A model generated the notes under the pieces. That model was given only the letters and a program-made list of their open reading frames with translations. It had not been told where the DNA came from and searched no databases. Both the position numbers and the translations under genes were made by a program. Shown in pieces: positions 24,433-33,661 of a stretch of DNA of 64,000 nucleotides. The stretch comes from Argonema antarcticum A004/B2 (GTDB lineage Bacteria; Cyanobacteriota; Cyanobacteriia; Cyanobacteriales; Aerosakkonemataceae), in the NCBI RefSeq assembly GCF_023333585.1, contig NZ_JAIQZN010000025.1:16695-80694 (forward strand), written 5' to 3'. Positions within the stretch are counted from its first letter, which is position 1. Every line of letters begins with the position of its first letter.

Positions 24433-25560
24433 TTAATTGCGAAGATCCCAGGCTTTTTCTAGAAGCTTAAACCACTGCTTCTGAATTTGGGTAACTGTCC
24501 AACCTAAATTTCGTGCGATTTCTCGATCGGACAGTTTTCTTTGTTTCAACTCCAGTAAGCTCAGCTGCTGCGGCTCCAGACTCGCCACAAAAGCTTGCCA
24601 TTCCTGGGGCGTCAAGCCCAGATTCCTTTCTAGGTCTGCTTCTAACCACTCATGCACCAGTTCCCACCGATGCAATAGAGCAAATCGAACTAAATGATAT
24701 TTAAAACGCTGTTGCAAATAATCCCGCTGGCGCGGAGTCAAACCCATTATCGCTTCTATTTCTTGGGCGGTAAGGTCTTGCAGGCGTAAGGTGAAGTAGT
24801 TGGCGCAGTCCTCCTGCTGACGCTCTTGTAAGTAAGCCATCAACTCCTTAATCACTGACTGGCGCAGCGAATCTTCCTGATTAGGCGCTTCTTCTTGCGT
24901 CCCCATCACCTGGCGTACCTGCTGCACCAGCGCCTCATCCCAGTTAGCCTCTGATTCTGACGTCCCGCCTTCAGCAGCTTGTTCCATATCCACAGATGTT
25001 TCCGGCGGTTGCTTTTGCACAAACGCTTGTGCCCGCAAAACGATCAGCTGCTGGCTCCGGTTGTTGGAAAAGCGAATGCGTCGCTTGGCGTAACGCTCTG
25101 TAAAAGCCAAATATTCCGCCAATTCCAAAAGAGTCTGGGGACGATAAGTTGAACTTGTAGGTGCTAGCTGGGACATGGCTCCTTCTCGGCGAAAGGCACT
25201 CAAGACTTCTACATAAAATCCCTGTAGGAAATCTTCAATCAAGGTCAACCGATTTTGATAGATCGATGACGCTCCACGTGGTGTAATGTAACGATAGACA
25301 ATTGCACTCAGCGTACTGTGTAATTCTACCCGTCCAGCTTTTGACCCCAGTTTGTAATAATTGAGGCACTGCTGTAAACGATGACGGGCGAGTTTTGTCG
25401 CCCAAGTTTCGACAGCGCCCAGCGCTTGGATGCGCGTACTTTCATTACAGATTCGAGTTACTTCTGTTGCTAAACGCGCTGCAACTTCGCGACAATTCAG
25501 CTCTGAAGCACGGGTAGACTGCTTAAGTTCGTTGAACAGCAGCTCAAAGATAGCCTCCAC
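24433..25560 (-). CDS. hetZ: HetZ-like regulator
   Basis: 375 residues. The N-terminal part matches HetZ: RLATEVTRICNESTRIQALG, HRLQQCLNYYKLGSKAGRVE, LHSTLSAIVYRYITPRGASS, YRPQTLLELAEYLAFTERYA, PPETSVDMEQAAEG. The C-terminus has two helix-turn-helix-like segments (LRLQDLTAQEIEAIMGLTPR; KLSDREIARNLGWTVTQIQK), like a sigma-factor region 4. HetZ is a DNA-binding regulator of early heterocyst differentiation. It heads a two-gene unit with patU and is divergent, 51 bp apart, from the 25612 gene, a conserved arrangement. Confidence 0.85.
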   Translation of the reverse strand: MEAIFELLFNELKQSTRASELNCREVAARLATEVTRICNESTRIQALGAVETWATKLARHRLQQCLNYYKLGSKAGRVELHSTLSAIVYRYITPRGASSIYQNRLTLIEDFLQGFYVEVLSAFRREGAMSQLAPTSSTYRPQTLLELAEYLAFTERYAKRRIRFSNNRSQQLIVLRAQAFVQKQPPETSVDMEQAAEGGTSESEANWDEALVQQVRQVMGTQEEAPNQEDSLRQSVIKELMAYLQERQQEDCANYFTLRLQDLTAQEIEAIMGLTPRQRDYLQQRFKYHLVRFALLHRWELVHEWLEADLERNLGLTPQEWQAFVASLEPQQLSLLELKQRKLSDREIARNLGWTVTQIQKQWFKLLEKAWDLRN

Positions 25561-25611
25561 GCTAGCAGATCTCTCCCAAGCTCGTTGTTATTGGGCTAGT
25601 GAACGTGACCT

Positions 25612-26100
25612 ATGAATTTAGATCGACAAATACAGGCTTTAATTGACAATGCACCTCAAGATGGGCATACGACCCAGGCGATCCAAGCAATCGGCCCAGC
25701 TCTCAAGCTCCTGGCTCAGCAATTGCGCCATTCCCAGTACTATATTCTGCAAACCTTGGAGCGGGATTGGGTCTTGACTACTTTAAGCAATCGCGCTAAC
25801 CCCGGCGACCAAAAGCAAGTTATTTACGCTTTTTCAACTCTCCAAGATGTCACCGCCGATCCAAATTCCCTTAAAGATCCCCAGGTGCTAGCTCTCCCCA
25901 TTCCTGTCACCCATATTTTGTTTCAAATGCTGGCTATGAAAGGGGTTTATAGTACTGTTTTCTTTGATACACCAGGAAATCTTTCATCGGGTACAGAATT
26001 GCGTCGGGAAGATTTACAAAATTTAATCGGGGCCCAATTGCAGCAAAATTACAAGGCACCCCGAAATACCAATAGACATCTGCCTTCCGATATAGCCTGA
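25612..26100 (+). CDS. Conserved protein divergent from hetZ
   Basis: 162 residues, ATG 25612. No catalytic motif seen. Conserved-looking parts: QALIDNAPQDGHTTQAIQAI, GPALKLLAQQLRHSQYYILQ, FQMLAMKGVYSTVFFDTPGN. From memory an uncharacterised protein of this type lies divergently upstream of hetZ in Anabaena. No signal peptide. The 3' end runs into an imperfect inverted repeat that separates it from sds. Confidence 0.7.
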   Translation: MNLDRQIQALIDNAPQDGHTTQAIQAIGPALKLLAQQLRHSQYYILQTLERDWVLTTLSNRANPGDQKQVIYAFSTLQDVTADPNSLKDPQVLALPIPVTHILFQMLAMKGVYSTVFFDTPGNLSSGTELRREDLQNLIGAQLQQNYKAPRNTNRHLPSDIA

Positions 26101-26232
26101 AAAAGTGCTGAGTGCTGAGTACTGAGTGCTGAGTATCAAAGCAAAGATTCTTCTGTCAAACGAAATACTAATAAAGAAAAATGGAGAATTTCCACTCAGC
26201 ACTCGGCACTCAGCACTCGGCACTCAGCACTT
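26101..26232. terminator. Tandem-repeat hairpin between convergent genes
   Basis: agtgctgagtgctgagtact at 26103-26136 is complementary to the cactcagcactcggcactca run at 26191-26231. The two arms of about 35 bp are built of tandem units and can pair in either transcript. Probably a bidirectional terminator or a selfish repeat between convergent 25612 and sds. Confidence 0.6.
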
Positions 26233-27204
26233 TTAATACAGCCGACTCAAAACGTAGTCAGCCATGTCGATCAAGGCTTGACGGTACTCTGAGGTTGGTA
26301 GATCGGCAAGATATTCAACGGCGCTTCGAGCTTCTCGCGTAGCCAATTCACGGGCACACTCAATGCCCATGCCTTCATCGATCAATGCGATCGCTTGCTC
26401 CAAATCCCCAGCTTTAGAGAACTCCCGCTCGATCAGCACCTCCAAAAAAGGTTTTTCTTCCAAGGCAAATATTACTGGCGCAGTCAGATTGCCACTTTTG
26501 AGATCCGAACCAGCCGGTTTGCCCAAAACTTCCGTAGAACCCGTAAAGTCCAAAATATCATCCACAACTTGGAACGCCAGACCGATATGACGCCCATAGC
26601 GATATAAATTTTCCGCCATTTCAGCAGAAACCCCACTTAAGCAACCAGCCGCCTTAGCACTGTTGGCGATCAGCGAGGCAGTTTTGTAGTAACTTTTTTG
26701 CAGATAAGCCTCGATCGATAAACTCGTCTCGAAGCGATTCAGCCCTTGCTGAATCTCCCCTGCGGCCAAATCCATAATTACCTCAGATAGGAGTTTGACC
26801 ACCTCTAAGTTATCCAGGTTGGCTAAGTACCAAGAAGATTGAGCAAACAGAAAATCCCCTGCTAGCACGGCGATGCGGTTGCCAAACAAGCTATGCACCG
26901 TGGACACCCCACGCCGCACCTCTGATTCGTCCACCACATCATCATGCACCAGGCTAGCAGTATGTATCATTTCCGTAATCTCCGCCAACCGCCGATGACG
27001 GGGAGTTATCTCCCCATCTAGCATTGTCGCCCGCGAAATCAGGAGGACAATAGCAGGTCTCAGCCGCTTTCCCCCCGCTCCAAACAGGTGTTCTGCTGCG
27101 GCAGACAGGATAGGGTGACGCTTACCAACTAGCTGTTTCAAGTTCTCCGACAGCAAACGCAGGTCTGTTTCAACAGGCGAAAAGAGTGAGGTAGTTGAGG
27201 TCAT
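26233..27204 (-). CDS. sds: Solanesyl/polyprenyl diphosphate synthase
   Basis: 323 residues. A trans-prenyltransferase that elongates allylic diphosphates with isopentenyl diphosphate to make the plastoquinone side chain. First Asp-rich motif DDVVDE (88-93), second DDILDF (215-220), GKRLRP (45-50) and GDFLFAQSSW present. Order murI then sds on the same strand is the cyanobacterial arrangement, but here 1.5 kb of mobile-element debris separates them. Start ATG 27204. Confidence 0.92.
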   Translation of the reverse strand: MTSTTSLFSPVETDLRLLSENLKQLVGKRHPILSAAAEHLFGAGGKRLRPAIVLLISRATMLDGEITPRHRRLAEITEMIHTASLVHDDVVDESEVRRGVSTVHSLFGNRIAVLAGDFLFAQSSWYLANLDNLEVVKLLSEVIMDLAAGEIQQGLNRFETSLSIEAYLQKSYYKTASLIANSAKAAGCLSGVSAEMAENLYRYGRHIGLAFQVVDDILDFTGSTEVLGKPAGSDLKSGNLTAPVIFALEEKPFLEVLIEREFSKAGDLEQAIALIDEGMGIECARELATREARSAVEYLADLPTSEYRQALIDMADYVLSRLY

Positions 27205-27761
27205 GGATCTGCCGGTTTAGGCGTGATAGTTACAGAAATCTAGCAAGAAAATCCACTCGATCTATACTGTGGGATGGATGGCAAGCACTGTACCCTGCCT
27301 ACACACGATATGGACATATGCACCAGTTGGATACATAAGCGATGTAGATTTGCGTACTTTTGCCAAAAGTCTTACCCATTTTTAGCGGTGGATTGTCAAG
27401 AAATTTAACATATTCTGTCCTCATTTTAAGCGAAGCCTCTCGCAGATGGAATAAGACTAGGTACAATTAGCCAGTTTCCGATCTTGGAATATCCGCTCTT
27501 TGGGGCAGTAGGTATATCAAGCAGGTGGATGAGCAATTGTCCCCCTCTACTCGATCGCTGATGAACAAGGTCTTTTACAATTGTGTAGAATTTTTAAGCA
27601 TTTTTCCAAATATGCTCCAAAAGGCAGGAACCTTGTGATAGTCTATATAATAAGGATTTAAAAAAATTCAACAAAACACGGCAAGATTCTGCCACCATAG
27701 CCTCAAGCTATATAGGCGAAAAATGCCAAAACAGAGTATAACGACAGCGCCTAGAAGCGAA

Positions 27762-27851
27762 AACCTTGCTTGACAAGGAAGACTGTATCCGCGAACAGAT
27801 TCGCAGTCTGATGCGGAGCCCGTTTTGTCCGCGATACAGACTCTTAAGGTT
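27762..27851 (+). ncRNA. Possible structured RNA (long imperfect hairpin)
   Basis: Outer stem aacctt/aaggtt (27762-27767 with 27846-27851). Inner stem ctgtatc-gcg with cgcgatacag (27783-27793 with 27830-27839, one bulged C). A small internal hairpin cagattcgcagtctg (27796-27810). The nesting is more than chance would easily give, and the minus-strand frame across it is not convincing. Strand and identity are unknown; it is not a family I can name. Confidence 0.3.
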
Positions 27852-28180
27852 GCTATCTGGGAAGTGGATAAAGCCACGCTTGGGTGGTATTGCCAAATTG
27901 TCAGCCCACTCTGACTTAGAGATGGGTTATGTATAGCCTGCGCGTAGCGCATAGCTGAAGCCATTTCCTGAAAAGGATTCGGAGTTGAGGCTCAGGGTAA
28001 ATACAAGTCACGACTGCATCCTTCCTAGCGGTAAGTAGTCCGTAGCTGACATCATAGCTCCAAAGCAACCGATAGTTGCTATATTTTCAGTGACCAGAGA
28101 TTGACATTTTTCACTTCTAAGGTTCATGGTTCATTGCAATTAACAATGAGCGATGAACAAGCTCTGGTATTAAATTTTAT

Positions 28181-28330
28181 CTAGCCCGCCGTTATACCCC
28201 CGCGATACCGCTAAGTACCGATGGGCAGTCGGAAACTAAAGCCTCTGGAGAGAACGACAAGAGTTTGGTTGGGGAAACCCAATTAAGTAAGCCGACTCGT
28301 AGAAAGAGGAACCCTCTCATAAGGATATGA
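28181..28330 (+). pseudogene. tnpB: C-terminal remnant of a TnpB (IS200/IS605) gene
   Basis: Fifty open codons ending TGA 28328-28330 that read ARRYTPAIPLSTDGQSETKA then SGENDKSLVGETQLSKPTRR. This is the disordered tail typical of cyanobacterial TnpB proteins. All nuclease motifs lie upstream and are missing, with unrelated sequence before 28181. The tail region is also where the overlapping reRNA (omega RNA) scaffold of TnpB elements is encoded. Confidence 0.75.
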
Positions 28331-28384
28331 GAGAATCCCCCGCTATATTCGGTACTCCTCTTTTAGCGGTGGGATGATGTCAAT
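28188..28384 (+). mobile_element. Right end of a TnpB-type element, with reRNA scaffold region
   Basis: Between the tnpB stump and 28384 lies a hairpin-rich end: ccctctcataaggatatgag gag-type hairpin at 28312-28335, then the terminal segment agcggtgggatgatgtcaat (28364-28384). The same first 16 bp and last 21 bp recur at 28695-28751. By analogy with IS605-family elements this end carries the guide-RNA scaffold, and the base after the end would start the guide. No left end or tnpA found. Confidence 0.6.
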
Positions 28385-28694
28385 ACACCAGTGCATATAT
28401 TTGGAGGCGGTAATGTCTCCATACTTTCTGTTCCTATGACAGCCGTCAGAGCGACTGGTTTCCTCGTGCGTGCTGACAAAAAGTTATTAGTATCAAATTT
28501 TACGTTCCTCTGCTTTACTCCTAAGTGCATTATGGTTTACCGCGATATGCCCCTGATGATTCCCCTTATAGCGACTGGTTATTTACTAGCCATTTATGTC
28601 TTGTTGATCCTCGCTCAACGGTCAGGAGCTTGGCGACGCCCGGAGGGTTAACTCAGGTTAACCAACAGCAAGCCTGACCTTGTTTATCTTGACT

Positions 28695-28751
28695 GCCGTT
28701 ATACCCCCGCTGTATCAGGTAATCCGAACTAGCGGTGGGATGATGTCAATA
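28695..28751 (+). repeat. Internally deleted second copy of the TnpB-element right end
   Basis: Starts gccgttatacccccgc (as 28188-28203) and ends agcggtgggatgatgtcaat (as 28364-28383), with only about 20 bp between. It is a minimal derivative that keeps both borders, 3 bp before the murI stop codon. Confidence 0.7.
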
Positions 28752-28753
28752 GC

Positions 28754-29584
28754 TCATTCTAATGATTCTAGCGGCACTTGCTGGAATGGAACAGATACGG
28801 GTAAGCACACTTGCTCGACAAGTGGCGTACAACCGAGCCACTGTACTGACAATTGAGCAAACCGATCTGGGTCTCCACTGACGCAAAAGCGTGTAGGCTG
28901 TGGCGGACTTGTACTCCTGAGTCCTAAAAGATCGAGTTCTTGAGCTGCTGCGGCTGCCACGTGGACTGCGGGATCGACTGTACGTATCGATCGCGGTAAA
29001 ATGGCACGCAACACTGGTGCCAGATGGGGATAGTGGGTACAGCCGTAAATCAATGTATCAATTTGCTGCTGTAATAAAGGAGCTAAGTATTCCTTCGCCA
29101 CCTCATAGGTGTAAACGTCGTTAATGCGGTTTTGCTCAATTAGGGGCACGAATGCGGGACAACCGACTTGCCAGACTTGGACAGTTGAATCGATTTCCTG
29201 GATAGCGTGACGGTAAGCATTACTGGCGGCGGTGGCGGGGGTGGCAATCACGCCAATCCGCTTGCCGATGCTTACGGCGGCACGAGCGCCGGGAAGGATC
29301 ACCCCTAAGATGGGGACATTGAACTCCGACCTTACCATCTCTAGCGCCAAAGCAGAACTGGTATTGCAAGCGACAATTACCATTTTGACGCCTTGGAGCG
29401 TCATCCAATGGAGAATCTCGCGCACGAACTGCAAAATTTCTGCCCCGGAACGGTTGCCGTAGGGCAATCGTGCTGTGTCGCCAAAATAAAGTATGGATTC
29501 ATTAGGCAATTGTCGGTAGAGTTCTCTCAAGACGGTGAGACCGCCGACGCCGCTGTCAAAGACTCCTATTGTATCAGTGGTCAT
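28754..29584 (-). CDS. murI: Glutamate racemase
   Basis: 276 residues. Converts L- to D-glutamate for peptidoglycan. GVFDSGVGGLTV (7-18), FGDTARLPYG (34-43), the two catalytic cysteines in VACNTSSA (C73) and YGCTHYP (C182) are all present. Start ATG 29584. It lies downstream of the AMIN amidase gene by 89 bp on the same strand, a cell-wall cluster with sds further downstream. Confidence 0.95.
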   Translation of the reverse strand: MTTDTIGVFDSGVGGLTVLRELYRQLPNESILYFGDTARLPYGNRSGAEILQFVREILHWMTLQGVKMVIVACNTSSALALEMVRSEFNVPILGVILPGARAAVSIGKRIGVIATPATAASNAYRHAIQEIDSTVQVWQVGCPAFVPLIEQNRINDVYTYEVAKEYLAPLLQQQIDTLIYGCTHYPHLAPVLRAILPRSIRTVDPAVHVAAAAAQELDLLGLRSTSPPQPTRFCVSGDPDRFAQLSVQWLGCTPLVEQVCLPVSVPFQQVPLESLE

Positions 29585-29673
29585 TTGTCCTTTATGAGTG
29601 ATCGGTTGTGCTTTTTCGGTAGAGCCTTTTGGTTTTCGGTCAAAAGTTCAGTAGTTATTCACCAATGACTTGA

Positions 29674-31425
29674 TTAGTAATTTTGCTGAAGGTATTGGAG
29701 AATACCACGGGCGATCGCAGCTGCCATTTGTCTTTGATAAGCTGAGGTAGCCAGTCTGGGGGCATCCTCCGCTCCTGTGACAAAGCCAACTTCTACTAAA
29801 ACCGCAGGCATGGGATTATTTCTCAGGACATAAAATCTGGCCTGTCGCACCCGACGGTCTGGGAGGCCAATGCTTTGGAGGATGCTGTTGTGGATAGTTC
29901 GGGCCAGACGTTCGCTTTCGCTACTTCCGTAGTAATAGGTTTCCAGTCCGTTAATGTCGGGGCGAGTCATATCGATCGCATTCGCATGGATGCTGACGAA
30001 TAAGTCGGCATTCACTCGTCTGGCAATCTGTACCCTGGGTGCGAGGTCAACGAAATAGTCATCATCCCGCGTCATCACGACCTGAATATTCTGCTGCTGG
30101 AGCAGCCTCTCCACCTCTCGTCCGATCGGCAGGATAACATCCTTTTCTCGCAGCCCCCCAATCCCTATTGCTCCCGAATCCTTGCCACCGTGTCCCACAT
30201 CTACGACCACCACAATCCGGGCATTCGGATTGCGGGATGGCAGGGGTCTGGGATAATCCGTGACTGAACCGGGCACAGGATCGGTACGGCTGGGTGGGGG
30301 AACCGAAATTTCCCTTGAGCCTCTTAACGGTAGGGCTAAGAGTTGAGGTGAAGGCTGATTGATGTCCCCAATCTGGACGCCAGAAGCGGGTAGTACCAGA
30401 AGTACGACCGTAGAAGGGTCTACCTGACGCATCCGCAGCCGTAATACGGGACTGTTTGCATTTGACTGCGGTTCCCTGACTCGATCGGCAAGTTTAGCTG
30501 AAGGAATGGTAATGCGGTAAGCGCCAGAGGATTGGTCCCAGCCGCTAGTGTAAGTAAAAGGCTGGTTTGCTCTGATTAAAAGCTGATTGCCACTCACTTC
30601 GACTGACTGAATTGTAGCCAGTCGATCGTCATTATTGCGATCGGTTGCTGAATCCTGTCCCAGGGCTGGTAACACCACAATTCCACCCAAATTGCTAACC
30701 CTCGCCTGCCAATCAGGGCTATCTTTCGACACTTGCAACGTCAGGCGGGCTAGAGGCGGTGTTGTTTGGACTTGGGTCAACTCAATCCTGCTGACTCCGT
30801 TGCGATTAACTGATAAGTCTTTTAAGGTCAATTGGGGAGATAAAGCAGAGCCTTCGAGGTCGATATCAATCGTGCGATCGCTAGAACGCCGCACGTTGAC
30901 CCCTGGGTTTGGCCCGCTGGTGCGGATAAAAAACCCATCGGGCGTCACCTGTACATCCTCGATTTGGGTTAGCGAAGCAGAACCCCCTGTCGCAACATCT
31001 AGAGAGGCAGCAGTGTTGCTTCCTTGGTCATCCGCTCTCGTAGGTGTTGGCAATTGCACCAGCCACTGTCTGGGAGAAATTCCCTGAAATCTAACCTGCT
31101 GTGGGTCTAGCGTATAACCGGGGTTTAATTCAATCACCAGGCGAGTGGTTTGGGAGTCTAACTGCCCCACCCGGAACTCTCGGAGTGCCCCCCTCAGTTG
31201 CTGATTTACCGTCGAACGGACGAAAGCAGTACCGGGTAGATCGATTACCAAGCGAGTTGGATTGAAAAGCAATTGCGCTTTCGGTTGAACGCCGCTGTCA
31301 GTGGTAAAGACTAGCCGATTTCGATCGGCATCGAAACGCCAAGATTGCAGTCTACCCGCAAACGCTGGAGATGACAGCAGAAATAGGCTCAAAACAGTAC
31401 TGGGTAGTAGCCAGTGAAATTTCAC
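29674..31425 (-). CDS. amiC: N-acetylmuramoyl-L-alanine amidase with AMIN domains
   Basis: 583 residues. Signal peptide MKFHWLLPSTVLSLFLLSSPAFAG, cleaved after AFA. Two AMIN-type beta domains follow (about 27-130 and 140-330), targeting the enzyme to septal peptidoglycan. The C-terminal Amidase_3 domain (about 400-580) has the zinc set: VVDVGHGGKDSGAIG (His), GLREKDVIL (Glu), FVSIHANA (His) and the catalytic VLVEVGFVTG (Glu). In filamentous cyanobacteria such amidases split septa and drill the septal junction pores. First gene of the amiC-murI cluster. Confidence 0.92.
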   Translation of the reverse strand: MKFHWLLPSTVLSLFLLSSPAFAGRLQSWRFDADRNRLVFTTDSGVQPKAQLLFNPTRLVIDLPGTAFVRSTVNQQLRGALREFRVGQLDSQTTRLVIELNPGYTLDPQQVRFQGISPRQWLVQLPTPTRADDQGSNTAASLDVATGGSASLTQIEDVQVTPDGFFIRTSGPNPGVNVRRSSDRTIDIDLEGSALSPQLTLKDLSVNRNGVSRIELTQVQTTPPLARLTLQVSKDSPDWQARVSNLGGIVVLPALGQDSATDRNNDDRLATIQSVEVSGNQLLIRANQPFTYTSGWDQSSGAYRITIPSAKLADRVREPQSNANSPVLRLRMRQVDPSTVVLLVLPASGVQIGDINQPSPQLLALPLRGSREISVPPPSRTDPVPGSVTDYPRPLPSRNPNARIVVVVDVGHGGKDSGAIGIGGLREKDVILPIGREVERLLQQQNIQVVMTRDDDYFVDLAPRVQIARRVNADLFVSIHANAIDMTRPDINGLETYYYGSSESERLARTIHNSILQSIGLPDRRVRQARFYVLRNNPMPAVLVEVGFVTGAEDAPRLATSAYQRQMAAAIARGILQYLQQNY

Positions 31426-32206
31426 TATAGTTTCTCCTGATTTTCGTCGCCCAGCAGCATAATTTTTATCGGCTGGTAAGGATTCTACTTTGAGTCACAG
31501 GTCTGGATCTGAGTACCCGTGCTTATAAGTACACAGTTTGAGGCTGCGTTGAACAATACCACAACTTACCTCTGCACGCGCTGCCCAGCACAAGTCAATC
31601 GATGAGAGGATTCTTGGATTTTGGATAATGGAATTGACCCCACAGATGAATCCGGCTGGCTCTAAAACCCTTTAAGTTCAACAGACCGCTATTATTGCGA
31701 TCGCACCTTCCTCACACCGACACTGTTGATACACCCCACGCTGCTGGGAGCCTATTACCCGAAGCCCGATCTACAAATGGGCAATGACTGAGCATAAAAC
31801 TTTTTTTCAGATCAGCAATTACGCTATCCGGATCTAAGTACTCCTGAGTCCACTTGCCGAACCAACCCCTGCAAACACGAGTCCGACTTCGCTTCGTCGA
31901 ATCCCCACACCTAGAGCCAAACGGTTGATTTGAGGTTGACCAAATACCGTCCAGCAGTGACAACCTTAGCAATAATAGCGATCGCAATCAAGAAGATTGC
32001 TTGCATCAACCATTGGTTCCGCACAAATCATAAGTTTCTTAACAAACTCAAGTCTCAAGTCTATTTTTGGGTTGTTGTGCTTCCAAACGATATGGGATAT
32101 AAGGAGGGTTGAATCAACAAAACGAAAATAATATTCCCAAATAGGAGTATAAAAATTAACAGTGTTTTGATGATTTCCAAGTAATATTACGGAGGAAAGG
32201 TAATTT
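31426..32206. other. 780-bp intergenic region
   Basis: No gene that I can support. A minus-strand frame at 31712-31987 is open for 91 codons but shows no family pattern. It contains HIP1 sites. A ribosome-binding-like ggaggaaagg lies at 32191-32200, just before the SIMPL gene start. Confidence 0.5.
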
Positions 32207-32968
32207 ATGAAAAGAAGCTTTTTAGTCGAGCTAATTTTGAATTCACCTAAACGTAATTGGTCAAAAACTCTGCATCTATGCTTAGCTGTGCTAAATCTGA
32301 CGTTAATTAGTCCGGTTTTGGCGCAAGAGCAAAGTCAGACACAAGGGATGCTCTTACGAACCATCACGGTTACGGGTCGGGATGTGGAAATGATTCCTAC
32401 AACTATAACACAAGTGCAGTTGGGCGTAGAGGTTCAGGGTAAAACAGCAGTTCAAGTGCAGCAGGAAGCGGCAAGACGGTCATCTGCGGTGGTGGAACTG
32501 CTGCGATCGCGTAATGTCGAAAAATTGCAAACCACAGGCATCCAGCTAAATCCCAACTATAGCTACGAAAACAACGTACAGCGCCTCACGGGATACACCG
32601 CCACCAATACCGTTAGCTTTCGCATTGATACCCAGCGAGTCGGCAATCTCCTAGACGAAGCCGTGCAAGCGGGCGCAACAAGGATTGACGGCATTAGTTT
32701 TGTGGCTTCAGATAACGCTCTAGCCGCTGCCCAACAACAAGCTTTGCGGTCAGCCACTCAGGACGCCCAAAAACAAGCTGATGCCGTTTTAAGCGCCCTG
32801 AATTTGACTAAACGGGAAGTCGTCAGCATTCAAGTTAATGGAGCCTTCGCGCCCCCGCCAAGACCGCTCCTTCGAGCCGAGGCAAAGCTGGATGCACAGC
32901 CGTCTACACCAGTCGTGGGTGGCGAGCAGCAGGTAGAAGCATCCGTTACCTTACAAATTCGGTATTGA
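32207..32968 (+). CDS. SIMPL-domain (DUF541) periplasmic protein
   Basis: 253 residues. An N-terminal signal with a hydrophobic stretch LHLCLAVLNLTLISPVLAQ suggests export with cleavage near residue 39. Then a SIMPL/DUF541 domain: TITVTGRDVEMIPTTITQV, the VQQEAARRSSAVVELLRS helix, LQTTGIQLNPNYSY, YTATNTVSFRI and ATQDAQKQADAVLSAL. Ribosome binding site GGAGGAAAGG at 32191-32200. Family function is not settled (oxidative stress and outer envelope roles have been proposed). Confidence 0.9.
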   Translation: MKRSFLVELILNSPKRNWSKTLHLCLAVLNLTLISPVLAQEQSQTQGMLLRTITVTGRDVEMIPTTITQVQLGVEVQGKTAVQVQQEAARRSSAVVELLRSRNVEKLQTTGIQLNPNYSYENNVQRLTGYTATNTVSFRIDTQRVGNLLDEAVQAGATRIDGISFVASDNALAAAQQQALRSATQDAQKQADAVLSALNLTKREVVSIQVNGAFAPPPRPLLRAEAKLDAQPSTPVVGGEQQVEASVTLQIRY

Positions 32969-32983
32969 CATAGGGGCTAGGGA

Positions 32984-33012
32984 AGTCAAAAGTCAAAAGT
33001 CAAAAGTCAAAA
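32984..33012. repeat. Simple tandem repeat (gtcaaaa units)
   Basis: Four head-to-tail gtcaaaa units downstream of the SIMPL gene, part of the same kind of short tandem repeats seen at 37629-37658 (ttttgga units). Confidence 0.7.
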
Positions 33013-33095
33013 GAAAATAGGGGTTCTTGCGAGGGACTAGGGGCTAGGGGACAAAAATGTCCCGATGCAAGGTTGGTAGTGCTAGAGGCAGCAGT

Positions 33096-33461
33096 TTAGA
33101 ACTCCTCTTGTCTGTAGTTATCTACTTGACTGGTGTTAGTATCTTGTTTGGAACCCAGTAGATCGAGCCGATCGACCCTGATCACGGGCTTGGAACGATT
33201 TACTCCCGTAGCGCGGTCTTGCCAATAGTCAAACTTTAAAGAACCGCTCACACCAATCAAACTACCCTTGCGAACATAATTAGCAGCGACTTCTGCCGTT
33301 TTGCCCCAAATTTCCAAATTAAACCAATCTGGCTCATCACTGTTACGACTTTGACGATTCACAGCTAGCGTTAAGTTACAAACCACCTTGCCTGACTCGA
33401 AATACTTGACTTCAGGGTCACGCCCTGCACGGCCTACCAAGTTAACAACATTGAGAGTCAT
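33096..33461 (-). CDS. ssb: Single-stranded DNA-binding protein
   Basis: 121 residues. OB fold: VVNLVGRAGRDPEVKYFESG, VVCNLTLAVNRQSRNSDEPD, WFNLEIWGKTAEVAANYVRK, GSLIGVSGSLKFDYWQD. It is short: the usual acidic DDIPF tail that binds partner proteins is missing, and the protein ends QVDNYRQEEF. The short form is common in cyanobacteria. Divergent from mreB across about 200 bp. Confidence 0.92.
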   Translation of the reverse strand: MTLNVVNLVGRAGRDPEVKYFESGKVVCNLTLAVNRQSRNSDEPDWFNLEIWGKTAEVAANYVRKGSLIGVSGSLKFDYWQDRATGVNRSKPVIRVDRLDLLGSKQDTNTSQVDNYRQEEF

Positions 33462-33661
33462 AATTATTTACCAGTACAGCTGTACTCTTTTTTCCTTTGA
33501 TCTACTTTAGCGAAATTGAGGCTAGGATAAGGATTTCGATCGCGCTGGCTACAATAAATTATCCTGCTGGACTAGACGCCGGATAGAAAACGTAATAGAA
33601 TCCAGCACGGTTAGGTTACATTCGTACACAAAAGCATCTCACTTTGGGGGCCAAGAAGCGC

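Larger units (their letters stand above)
27205..28753. other. 1.5-kb intergenic region with mobile-element debris
   Basis: No intact gene. It contains an imperfect long hairpin (27762-27851), the C-terminal end and right end of a TnpB-type IS200/IS605 element (28181-28384) and a second, shortened right-end copy (28695-28751). Frames at 27668-27964 (minus) and 28391-28651 (plus) are open but have no protein-like conservation that I recognise. The second holds one possible membrane segment (IPLIATGYLLAIYVLLIL). Confidence 0.6.

Noticed and set aside
27668..27964. Minus-strand open frame of 98 codons
   Set aside because: Overlaps the nested hairpin region, has no recognisable protein character, and a competing open frame exists in another phase.
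28391..28651. Plus-strand open frame of 86 codons with one hydrophobic segment
   Set aside because: It starts directly after the TnpB-element end and lacks conservation that I recognise; a short membrane peptide from the internal ATG 28531 cannot be excluded.
31712..31987. Minus-strand open frame of 91 codons
   Set aside because: No family pattern, an awkward composition rich in Arg, Ser and Cys, and no ribosome binding site; treated as chance.
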